A DNA stretch of 64,000 nt. Source: Ascaris suum. Its lineage: Eukaryota; Nematoda; Chromadorea; Rhabditida; Ascarididae. The DNA lies in contig CM024175.1 of assembly GCA_013433145.1 (NCBI GenBank), forward strand, positions 8,230,516 through 8,294,515. Reading direction: 5' to 3'. The notes beneath the pieces are model-generated. The model saw only the letters and a list, made by a program, of their open reading frames with translations. It made no database searches and was not told the origin of the DNA. The position numbers were made by a program, and so were the translations under genes. This document shows, one piece after another, positions 40,660-51,800 of this stretch (positions are counted from its first letter, which is position 1; each line of letters opens with the position of its first letter).

Positions 40660-40922
40660 TCAATTCAAAGGTTGAGAAAAAGAAGAGCGTAGCCAGCTGT
40701 TCGATTGGGGCTGCGAATGCGAGGAAAGTTTCAAGTAGAACGAATGTGTTGCCGTCAGTTATTCCGCCACATTATCGAGTAGTAACGACCAGCATCTTAT
40801 TGCAGCAAACGGCAAATTTACATAGGCATTCGCTCAATAAGAATCTCGTGTTGGGTTCATTGAAGAAAAGGTGTGATGAACTTCATGTCTGTTGCACAGT
40901 TCCTCTACTTGCGCATGAATAA
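40660..40922 (+). CDS. Candidate terminal exon, unassigned
   Basis: Follows TTTGCAG and stays open to a TAA at 40920-40922. Reads FNSKVEKKKSVASCSIGAAN, later PSVIPPHYRVVTTSILLQQ and ends CTVPLLAHE. It is protein-like but has no recognised domain. An open frame on the same strand at 40235-40609 could be a preceding exon, but no clear donor joins them. It may equally be a relic. Confidence 0.25.
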
Positions 40923-41295
40923 CTAGTCTGTTTAGTCTAGCGCTTGTAGGTGTAGCTGCACGTTCAGTATAAAACGATGAAGCAATGAGAACCACTCAAC
41001 ACGCCTTGAAGGATTTCACCCTTCAGCTTCCATTAGCCTACAAACAAGGTGTGCTTTATGAGGCTTGTCCAAGCTATTACACTTACTTCAATTAGGAGGG
41101 GGCGCACTCGGGCTTGATGATCTCGAAGTAATCCATTCTGGGAGGATGCAGTTTTATGATCAGCATTGTGCTCGGAATATTCCTCATAAGTGAACACTCT
41201 GTTGTGGGTGCAAATTATTGCTGGTCGCAATTGCTCGTAGTGATCAGAACCCGTTCGTCTAGCCGAATCAGCTATTGCTTAACGCACTCATTCTC

Positions 41296-41297
41296 AG
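41296..41297 (+). promoter_or_regulatory. Probable trans-splice acceptor of the small secreted peptide gene
   Basis: TTCTCAG ends two bases before the ATG at 41300. The pyrimidine-rich run and close spacing are what a spliced-leader acceptor looks like in nematodes. Confidence 0.4.
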
Positions 41298-41299
41298 CG

Positions 41300-41446
41300 A
41301 TGAATATCCTCGTTCTACCATTCACGACCATCATATTGCTTCTAAGCATCGTCGTTGAAGTGAAATGCCGACCACCGGAAATAGTGGGATATCTATGCGA
41401 CTCGGCCTCCGACTCAATCTGGTGCACTGAATACTTCCGCAAATAA
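41300..41446 (+). CDS. Small secreted peptide, 48 residues, single exon
   Basis: A short frame with ATG at 41300 and TAA at 41444-41446. The protein starts with a textbook signal peptide (MNILVLPFTTIILLLSIVV, then EVKC), leaving a mature part of about 25 residues with Cys in RPPEIVGYLCD and SIWCTEYFRK plus one at the cleavage region, three Cys in all. A splice-acceptor-like TTCTCAG lies two bases before the ATG, and the TAA stop is embedded in an AATAAA at 41442-41447 followed by A residues, giving a minimal 3' end. I recognise no family; it could be a neuropeptide-like, antimicrobial or effector peptide. The opposite strand is also open, so the call rests on signal peptide plus flanking sites. 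Confidence 0.45.
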   Translation: MNILVLPFTTIILLLSIVVEVKCRPPEIVGYLCDSASDSIWCTEYFRK

Positions 41447-41449
41447 AAA

Positions 41450-43071
41450 AAATCGATGCGATAGCGAACGTTCCTGTCCAGGTAAATATCCAGCGCTCCT
41501 TTGGATAAAACAGTTCCAACGTTGGCAAAGGCTTTTTCGGAACTCTTCAATCTCTTATATAAATGGGTTTTGAAATCTCAGCAAAAAGTAAATTGGCTTG
41601 CCCTGTACATCTTGTTGGCCTTTTGAGATTACGTTAAGTATCCGTCTGCTTTAAAATTTGTCTTATTTACGACTGTTCTGGATGGGAGTCAAACACTCAT
41701 CGCTGAATTACTCACATTAGTGGCCTGCTGCAACCCAGATTCACTTTTCTCTAAACAATATGCGACGCTTTCAGGTCGATGGCCACATATCTCCTCCAGT
41801 GGTGTATGTTCGAAGACTCGATTCGTTCGTGGGAATGCTTTTATTATTGTTTATAAATAATGTTGTTGTGTAAAACCAATATATACCATCTCAAGTCGTC
41901 TTAACGTACGTATAAATAAATTATATATGGTTGAATTTTGAGAAAATAAAGAAAAAACTTTTGTTACTGTAATGCGGAGTAACTGAACAGACAGAAGCCA
42001 GCAAAAAAATTTGATCATTTCAGATTGCGCTATGCGAATGGGGAAATGTTCCGTATTTTTACGTATAAGATGCGAGCTATACGCATGATGGTTACTCTTT
42101 TATACGGCAGCTGTATACCGATGGCGCCTATAGCACTTTTTCTTGCTCGACTTTACGCAGTGGAACTGCTATAAACCGCTGAGGGAAATCTCTCACAATT
42201 AGTATGGAAAATCTATACTGTGCTTAAAATCTTATCATTTAGTGTCACATTATATAACAACTGATGTTCAACACAACAATAAAATATAGCTTCGATAAAC
42301 AACAACAATCACTGGTGAGAAACAAAACCAACGGCACAAAGCAAAATGATTGCAAACAATTTTTACTTATTTCTTAAAAAAAAATTCACTCAACATAAAT
42401 GTGAAATCAAACAGCAATATATGAATATATAAACGATAATAAAGCAGAATAGAGTTTGGGCAGAAAAATAAAAAGAGTAAAGAAAAATGCGACCAAAGCA
42501 GCAATCAAGCTAAAGCCAATCATCTTCAATGCAACTACTTCCAAGTTGAATTATGCAAATGTGATGGTCAAATGCAAAGCTGCAACCAGTGAACGCAACT
42601 TGAAAACACAATGTTGCTTTATCTGTAAAATACGCAAAAATATTTCACATTTATCGTAAGCATCGAATAAAAACCCCATGTGATAAGACATTACTTAGTG
42701 ATGTCTCATGTTCTTACCAGAAGTCGCCAACGTAACAAACCAACACATCTACATAGATCATATAAGTCTGCATAAACAAGTCTTCATATATGTCCCCTCC
42801 CTCTCCTCCAATCTCCCACATTTCCGGAAGCGACAACTCCCCTTCAATGTCCAGGAGAACGCAGAAATAAAGAAGAAGCAACCTTGAATCGATGCGAATA
42901 CGGCACGTCAACGCTCAGAAACAATACAACAACATTTCCACAAACACGAAGATCACCTTTTGAGCAGTCACCGAATGTCAGTCAAAAGCATCAAGGCATA
43001 AAATAACGAAGAACATTTGATTCAACTGTGGCAATTCCATTTGAAATATGAAGGTGGCTGCCTTAAAAGCT
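41450..43071. other. AT-rich intergenic region
   Basis: Between the peptide gene and the end of the minus-strand BCNT gene. Low-complexity, A-rich on the plus strand around 42.2-42.5 kb. The 67-codon lysine-rich frame at 42456-42659 looks like a by-product of the A-rich composition. The right part would include the 3' UTR of the BCNT gene. No gene is seen. Confidence 0.5.
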
Positions 43072-46000
43072 TTACTTCTTTGCTCTCTTCGCGTTGCGTG
43101 CATCTCGTTCTCGTTCGAACTGTCGCAAATCGGCACGACTCAAAAACGCCATTCTTTCCACATATCCTTGACGACCTCGGTTATGACTTTGTAGCTCATC
43201 CTTCAGAAATAATTCTCAGTTGTAAAATTTTCGACTCATCGACAATGAAATTCGCACCTTGCAAAAGGCTTTATCCTACCTGCACCTAGCTTAAGTGTTT
43301 TCTACTCACTATTAAACAAGAACGGTCAATGTTTTTTGCAATAGCTCTAGCATTCTGCATAGTATTAGGCACTCTGCTATTAGCGATTCCTAGAATGATA
43401 AAATGCGAATATTGCTGATCACCTTTTCGATAAGTGAAAAAAAACACTATGTGACTGTTAATTTCCAACCCCCCCCCCCACCGAAAAAAAAGACCTCTGA
43501 ATATGCGCAACCCACCAAATTTTCGTCGATAACAAAAACGGTCGGTTGAAGCTGAATGTTTTCACGACGCTGTCACAGCCAACACATCTACATGCGCATC
43601 GTACCGATTTTCTCTAAACCGTTCTTACATTTCTCGGACGTCATTCCTCCTCGTACCTACAGAAAGCATCGACAGAGTCTCACAAATGAAAAAAAAATCA
43701 TCAACGAACTTACATGAATGCCGCTTTCTGCTTTAAATGTTGTCCAATCATGTTGCGTCTTCTCAAGGACGCTCATCTTTGGCTTCTTTGATAGCTGCTT
43801 CACGGCATCGCCAAGACCAACAGCATTTCTCCTCAACGAAACTCCACACTCAAACGATGAAATAAAAAACAATTGTACCATTACCATTACCACCTTAGCG
43901 ATATAGCATTGGAATTCACTTCACTTCTCTTCATCCTGCACCGAGTTATTAAAAAGTAGAAGAAAACCTCGTCAAGTAATCGCAGCGAGCTAATAAGTTT
44001 CAGTAACTTTAACCATTTTCTCATCATCGCCTTCATAATAAAGCCTATTACACTTTCCATTTTGGCTGAAACCCTGAGCAATGAAAAAACAATGTTAGGA
44101 GTATCTTACATTTATTTATTTATTTGTTTGTTTTAACTTCATTAATTTGCATAACACCAAAATTTCTTACTGATTAAATCTCATATAAAAGTGCTAAAGA
44201 TTTATTAAAATGCTAATAAGAAACATCAGAAGACCAAATCAAATTCGACGAATTAAATCAAATGAATATTATTTATTCTCAGTGGAACAGAAATATGAAA
44301 TAATTTAAAAGTGAACGCTAACAGCATAAATCGATGCGCAACGTTTATCAACGAAAACCTAATATGTTATCTCTCTAGCGATCAGAGAGCATTGTTAATC
44401 AACGAAGAATATCGAACCGCTCTTAAACAACCGAGCACCGAATTGTTCACTGAATTAATCTAATCGCTAAAAGGTTGATTTCATTCACTTATTCATGTTG
44501 CCCTTCGTAATAAGTGACATTCGTCATATCGGCCATCTCAAATGATAACTGTTGGCAGAAGGACGGCTCAGCATATAACCAGTACACATCAAAACATCAT
44601 GCAAAATTGCACTTCACACTCCACAACTTCGACTTCCTTCTCTCATTAAGAGTTGAAAGAAGTGACAGCTGAAAAAGACAGGAAGTTCGCATGGAAACCA
44701 CAAACTTTGGCCACAGAAGAAACATAAAGTCAGACTGGTAAAGACACGAGGAAACAACATCAAAGAAAAGAACAGAAAAGAACTTACTTATTTTTCGATA
44801 TACTTGTCTCGACTGGTGCACTTTCCTTATGATCCGATTTAGGAAGAGTCCTCTCAATCCTTAAAAATAACTTATAAACATCGCATTTAGGACCATAAAG
44901 AAGCAAACTCATATCAACTTAGTAAAATTAAATCAATCGCACGAATTTCCGTTTTTCATTTCAAACAAATCTAGACATAACGAAAGATCAACTGGCGGAA
45001 GAAGGTGAAATACAATACCATTCATGACGATTATTGTATGACCGATCGCCAAATCATAGCGACTCCCATATGCAATCCAACTTCAGCTCAGCGCAGTTCA
45101 GAGGGATTTTATGGCCAACGAAAAGTCAACGATGTGGCGGCCTAATTAAACATGTACATCAAAACAGCCAACGCAAACAGCAAAAAAACTCGCTGAACTG
45201 GCAATCTACGTAATCTCCCACCTCAGACGACTACACTGATCCACAAATCCTGCATGAAGGATGCGTAGAATTCAACTGCACCAGACCAAAAAAGCCGTTC
45301 GACAAAAACGCAGAAGACCTGATTACCAATAATGCATAAAGACTGCCTTACCGAACTTCTTCACCTGCGAAATCGAATATTTCCATTACAGTCTTCGCTT
45401 CAGTTGTCGTTGTATTTGCTCCCGTTTCGACCGCCTCTTTTCGTTCTATTTCTGACGACATTGTTGAACAGTTAGGCCTAGACATTTATCCATTGCTGTT
45501 CTGACGCTTCAACTATTAACATATTCCAATAAGTGAACAACTTAAAATTAATTCACATAGTCATTTTTTAAGAAGAGATTATGAACCACTTTTATGAGAA
45601 ATGAAAAAAGAAATCTGCAATAATTTCTCAACAGAAGGAAAAACATTGAAAATTCCTTGTTGTGTTTCAAAATGTCTAATAATTATCACTTCAATTAAGT
45701 CAACGATCATTTCAATCGTTTTGAACTTCTAAGCACAGCAAAGAATCCATTCATGCAATAACTTATGGTTCAATAAAATCGGTGAAATAATTTACTCAGC
45801 TGAGAGCGAATTTGTCACTGAAGAAGATGACGCCCCAATGAAATCATCGAAAAGCGCATCAAGACGGCGTTTCCTCTCATCTGCACTCTCCTTCTTTTCT
45901 TGAGAATTTCGATCACCTTTGCTGCAAACCTATTCAGCTTTAAACATTTCGTGTAGTTATCGCATTCGAGAAACCAACCCTGCTTCGCTCGAATGCAAAC

Positions 46001-46615
46001 ATCAGCTAATATAAAGCGTTCAATTTTTCCAATCAACTCGAAATTGTCACATTTCTACTTACTATTTGAACAGTGTTGATAGTGAGTCGTATATAACTTC
46101 CTTCCTTGTGCAGAAGAAAGAAAAAGGACAGCTAGCATCGATGAAGTGCTCGGTGTATTTCGTGTATGAGCTATAACATATGCGTTGTTCCTTATCAAAT
46201 TGCTATTAATTCAAATTATAACGCAAAAATGCATTCGTTCGCTCCTCGCATCACTTAACCTAAAACGACTTTACAACGTATTTTCCACAAAAAAAAAACA
46301 AAATATATTAGTATGCAATTTCGTATATTCAAATTCAAAGACGATTTTTGAATAACTCCGTTTCAAAAAATTCATTCGTGCCGCCTTTCGTACTTGCTCC
46401 TGCCGCTTCCTAAACAACTGCATACACTTGTCTGCTGAAAAAGAACAGAGACTTTTCACAGTAAGCCAGGTTTACTTTGACTGCTCGGCTGAACTGGATG
46501 GTTGTGCATGCTCGTCAACGTCGTCTTCTTGTTCTGATATCTCGTCGTGTTCTGAACCGTTGCCTTCTTCGGACGGAACATAATCCTCGTCATCCGACGA
46601 CCCAACCTCATCCAT
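43072..46615 (-). CDS. cfdp1: BCNT/CFDP1 (Swc5-family) protein, 6 exons, complete
   Basis: BCNT-family proteins (yeast Swc5, human CFDP1, Drosophila YETI) are subunits of the SWR1/SRCAP complex that exchanges H2A for H2A.Z in nucleosomes. Exons on the minus strand: 46615-46476, 45921-45796, 45477-45352, 44859-44788, 43831-43714, 43200-43072. Phases join cleanly and give 236 residues, near the usual 250-300. The N-terminus is acidic ([19 protein letters not shown]), the typical histone-binding DEF/Y-like region. The middle has [14 protein letters not shown] and [10 protein letters not shown]. The C-terminus is the BCNT-C domain: [19 protein letters not shown], then [20 protein letters not shown] and a basic tail ending in TAA. 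The start Met follows a 43-base leader after TTTATTCAG, a likely trans-splice acceptor at 46659. It lies downstream of the DMAP1 gene on the same strand. Confidence 0.94.
43469..43491. repeat. C11 tract followed by A-run
   Basis: Eleven C (43469-43479), a short spacer, then eight A (43484-43491). It lies in the last intron of the minus-strand BCNT gene. Confidence 0.95.
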
Positions 46616-46658
46616 TGCGAACTTTCCTGCGTTAAGTTTAGCTGCTTCGCACTGACCT

Positions 46659-46660
46659 CT
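46659..46660 (-). promoter_or_regulatory. Possible trans-splice acceptor of the BCNT gene
   Basis: On the minus strand GTTTTATTCAG ends at 46659, 43 bases before the ATG at 46615, with no coding exon upstream in phase. A second AG (ACGCAG) lies closer to the ATG. Either could receive a spliced leader; SL2 use would indicate operon transcription with the DMAP1 gene. Confidence 0.4.
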
Positions 46661-48875
46661 GAATAAAACAAGCACCTCAGGCTTCGACAGCATTGATCAA
46701 AGTGTTTAGCTTTATGAACGACAAACGTCCCGACTGCACCTTTTAGCTTTACTTTACCTCCTGTGCTAGTGGAACAAGTTTTTCAAGTCCCTTTCTAAAG
46801 AAATCGAAACCTTTCCTTAAGGAACACCTGTACAAAATACAACGCAAAACAACACTACGACTCCTACTGAAATTTGTAATCCTTTGCTTGAAAGACAGAA
46901 AATCAACAATAATTCACGCTTATACGCTTCCAAGGGAAAAATTGTGGCGCCTCGATTCAAGAGCCCTTCTCTGCGTTACAGTCGATTACATTATTCAGCT
47001 GAATTCGTGCAATTCTATTGACAAATTTAAGCGGAGAAAGCAAAAACTTCAGGCCATTTCCCTCTTTTTCGTCTCAACTTCCCAAAATCTACTCCCCATT
47101 TAGGGTAATTTGATGAAGGATTTCAAGGTATAATGAAAATTGAGCACAACGTGCAACGTAATTGGTGACCTAAGCGCGATTGATTAGTATAATTTTACAA
47201 TCACATTAAGGCGACAACTTTTAATGATCATGAGGGCTAAGTTCATCACCATTTTAAGGAAAAACTAGCAAATGAAGAAATTCAAAACAATATCGTTAGA
47301 TTTTAGCAATGAGTAAATAGAATTATTTACAACTGCAATTATTTGCAATGCAATTTATTTGCAATATAACATTATCTTTTCAACTGGACAGTTTAAAATA
47401 TTCGACTGTTGCTGCGATTGAATCAGCAGTAAAAAAAATTGAAAACCTATGATGCAATAGTATCGGAGACCACATGTCGTCACATAGCCGCATAAGTGAT
47501 AGTCAACTAGAGAATTGAATATATATTCGGCGTTCAACCCTTTAAATGAAGTAACAACTCGATATATTTTAAATGCCGAATGTTTATTGCTAAAAAGAAA
47601 TAATAATAGAAGGATGCAACGAATGCTTACAACACGGTAACGATGAAACTATGGAAGGCGATAACACGGATACTTCTGTTATGCAAACATTATGAAGGTT
47701 TCACCTCCATGGAAGATCTATTTTGAGTATTTACACATCATTTCACCTTTAGTCCTGTCAGATCCGACAGTACACTCAACTAAATCCGACGATAAAAGAT
47801 TAGTGAAGATGTCAACCACAAGATCAGCGTTCAATCTCGCAGCCAACAATACTGCATAATATGCTATTTAACTGTAAATGTTTTCTTTATACACGTGGAA
47901 TTCACGCATTCCGCCTTCAATATAAAATGAGATGAATGTAATGACACAGAGAATCAGAAAGAAAACAAGAAATATTAGTGATGGGAGAGCGGATGAAAGG
48001 GCGTGACAAGCTTAAAACTAATTTGCGAAGCAATCAGACGTAAAAATCTTATGAACATTTCTAGTATAGACAACATAACCGGGATTAATTTATCCTTCGC
48101 ATTCCTCCCCACGAAAAAAAATCCAAAAATTGGTATAATAAAGGCAAATTTCAACATTATATATTCATACGACGGAAAATGAAATGGAGGGAGTTTTGCA
48201 ACGCAGCACTGACAGATATGCCACAAATGCGATGATCAGCTGCCTGGGACATTCTCCCTTAATGCTATGCTCCCCTCTCCAAAACTGCACAAAATAACAT
48301 GGCTGACGGATGTGCAAAATATAATATTCAGCAAATGGAAACAACATAGCCATGTCAACTACTTCCAAAACTCAACAGTACTCACACCATTCCTCCATAA
48401 CCTATCAAAAGCCCATAAGTAAACGTAGACAAAGGCAAGACGACAATCTGCAGCAATAAAAGGTAGCAGACATAAGAAAGAAAGAGGCAGAGCCCTCTTC
48501 GGAACGTCCGGTTGACTCCTATATAACTCGCTTAGAGAAACTGACTCAGGTAATATGTAACAAAAAACGAAAACCTATATATTACAACAAATGGACGCTA
48601 TATACCCATTTTGTACAAAAAGCGATCAAGAAAAGGAAGGAAGGTGAAGATCCGAGAAGAGTGAGGAGGGGACAAAAAAACTACGACATGAAACAGATCG
48701 GCTGATTTATGCTAAGCGGCAGATCACAGTTTCAGAAAAAAGTCACACGAGAATGGATTCAAGAAATCCGCTGATCTCCGCACAATCCAGTAAACTGTAC
48801 GGAACGAAACACTCAAAACAGGCAACGGATCACTGCTAGTAGAACATCATATCGTCGAAGAACCAAAGACGTCCG
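46661..48875. other. Spacer between the DMAP1 and BCNT genes
   Basis: About 2.2 kb without a supported gene. It is AT-rich with short frames on both strands. It would contain the 3' UTR of the DMAP1 gene and either an internal promoter or an unusually long intercistronic region. Confidence 0.6.
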
Positions 48876-51800
48876 TTAACTCCTCCTTAACCTCCGAGTT
48901 TCAGCAGGTGTCGTGTTCGTTGGAGCTGTCGCTTTACGTTTACGCACCTGCAGTATGTGATCACTGGGACAACTCTAACCTTTCATCAACTTTTACCTCA
49001 TTCGAAAAAATCATCAACACATAATTAATTATTATTTGAGTCAAAAAGCTCATCGTAAAATTTTGAATAAATGTACGGAGGCTAATAAATCCCCGACACT
49101 TTAAAAATCTCAGTTCAGAAGGGTCTCCTTAAGAGAAGATAAAAGAGTGGTAAAAAATATTCCAATATTAGGAGTACCATATGACTTTGTTGAAAGGAGG
49201 ATTTATCCTTTAGTTGATGCTTTACGGAATATTTACTTATTACCTTCAAGACTGCTATTTTAATGCATCAGATTTAAAAATCAACAGATAGCCTATCAAG
49301 AGAAGAGAACAAATCATCTGAATCTTATCCATTCGTTTGGCGCGCTGCCATTCAAGACCTCTAATGTCTTTCAATCTTAACAAAAGCAAAAGCATTCTAC
49401 TCTCCTACAAAGAAACACTTACAGCTTGAGGCAATGAGGAAGATAGTTCGATCATATCAGTTATGGTGCGGGTCGACGAAGGCAAACCCGAATTTGTCCC
49501 CTCCTTATCTTCACCAAACATTGACGAATCGCCCATCGATGAGACCCTCATGCGCGGCTCTATTTCAAACGTCTGAAAAAGTCCAACATATAATAAATTA
49601 AACCGTCTACTTACTGGCGAACTTCATATCTGTGATCGCTAGATTGCCATTCGAATCAGATATCTGCGAAATCAAACACGTAACCTTGTTGTTAACACGT
49701 TTTGCCCAACACAGACGATACTTCATAATGTCAGACAGTATCACCATCTATTGCTCTTCATCCTGCATTTTTTGCATTTGTGTCTAAAAAGTCAATAGTG
49801 GGAAACAGATGCGCAAATAAATATAACACCTCATACTTACGAATATCTGAAGTTTCATTGCTCAACACAGCAATTAAATCACTAGAAGATTAAGACAAGA
49901 AAGAGAAAAAGAAACGATGCGACACGTGCAAAAGTGCAAAGCAACCTTTCCAGTCGCGGCCTGATAACGCGTTCTGAGCGATTCCAATTCGTATTCAGCA
50001 GTCTGCAGTGCATGCTTCAACTCTTGTAGCAGCACAATGCTCGATCGAAATTCATTGTAGCCGACCACGATCTCTTCTGCTCCCACCGGCACTAAGTCTA
50101 TAATATTCGTTTCCCATCATCGTCGATGAATCAACGAAAATAACCGCCTAATTCGGCTTTTCCTTTCACTTTCTATCTATAATCAATCTTGTCATTATGA
50201 ATAACATGAAAGGACTTTTGCATATGGGCGCAAAATTTACATATGCAGCGCAATACGCATTAATAATTGGAATACACCGATATCAAGCTGACGGCGAACA
50301 GAAAGAACTGGAAATGAATACATGTTGAAGGGGCAGTGGAGGAGGACTTACAGCAATCAATATAATAATTTAAGAGGAGTGCTGAGGGCAGGCAACTGTC
50401 AATTTGCAGGCGAGAAGGACAATCACAAGTCATTTGAGGAAACGGACAATCGCAAAGTTGACAAAACGATGGAGTGTTTGGAAAAAGTCAAGACGACAAA
50501 AACTAAGTAAAAGCCTAAAATCTTGAAGGTTAAATCAGATGCACTATAAATATTTAAGGGGAATCAGATACGGAGCGAACAAACGCGTTGAAGAAAATTT
50601 ACCAAGTTTAAGCTTTTCGATGACCGTTTCAATGTTCTTCAATTTCTTCTGTCCCACATTTGTCGGCAATTTCATCTCTTGACTTCGGAGATGTGCACCC
50701 GCTGAACGAAATTCTGGGAACCTCAACGATGAGTGTTCCTGAAAATTCTCAAGGAATTTTACAGTGAGCACAGTGAAAATAAATAATCACGCGCGGTAAG
50801 AGACCTTAAATGCGCACAGTAAAGAAAGCATTTCCATAAGGTATGAGAAAAAAGTAGAATTCGAATATGGCTGATCAGTTCTCTATTGCAATAATAGTGT
50901 TCTCCAAGCTGGGTAAAAACTAGGAAGCGCTGCCAGGACGACCCCATCCAACATAAACTCTTGTAAGTGATGAATCCGCATAGTATGACATGTTTTAAAT
51001 GTGCATTGCGCGAAATAGAATCTGGAGGAAAGGCTACCTCTAGTTGAACGAATGCGATGCACCGTTTTCAGTCGCATCCGATGCCAACAAATTTGTAATT
51101 TATCGCACTAATCGGATTGCACGTTGCACAGTAACCTTATCGATAATAGACCGTAACCATTGCAATTCCCCTCAAGAAAACCTTGCCCGTAAGCAATCTA
51201 CAAAACTCCTAGTCTGAAATAACCGCATGAACGTTGAAACAGAAACAGAAATGAAAAGCGACAGGAAGTACGAAAAAGGGAAACGCACAGCAATGAAGGA
51301 TGTGCTTGCTGAATGTGCAATATTTGCAGTAGAAGCTTTCGGTCTGATCACTGACTTCTTCTTCACCCCAGCTGCTGGCGAAAGAGCTGATGACCTGAAA
51401 CGAGCGCATTGTTTTATTACTTCCCTTTTGATGATAGCTGCATTCGACAACAAATCGAAAATGAAATGGTCGGTCAACAGGTTGGCTAAATCCAATTGAT
51501 GTTTGACCCCTCTCACTCTCTATTTTCCTTACCTATAACAGTGAGCCACAAGCATAATTTATCAAAACTTCCCGGTAGTCGGGCAACTTCTACCACTTGA
51601 TGAAATGCGACCTCCCTGCAATAAAAAGACCACACAATACTGGTATAATTTTCCTTCCAGCATTTACGGTGGAATGTTTTTGAGATGTCAAACGCGCCAA
51701 ATTTGTCAGAATTTCTTCGTCCCATAGCTTTTCTTCTCACTCTATACATCTCTTCTGGCATACTCGCCTGTGTACAACTCCAAAGTAGAGTGAGCAAAAA

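Noticed and set aside
42456..42659. 67-codon lysine-rich frame
   Set aside because: Reflects A-rich composition in an intergenic stretch.
46271..46459. Candidate exon of the BCNT gene with a TTTTTCAG acceptor
   Set aside because: Joining it to the first exon (donor at 46475) gives a stop after a few codons, while the exon at 45921 joins in frame and matches the family; this segment is intronic.
51640..51780. Possible extra DMAP1 exon (basic, minus strand, reads SMPEEMYRVRRKAMGRRN)
   Set aside because: Borders exist but its length would shift the frame of the next exon, and it does not resemble the family's linker.
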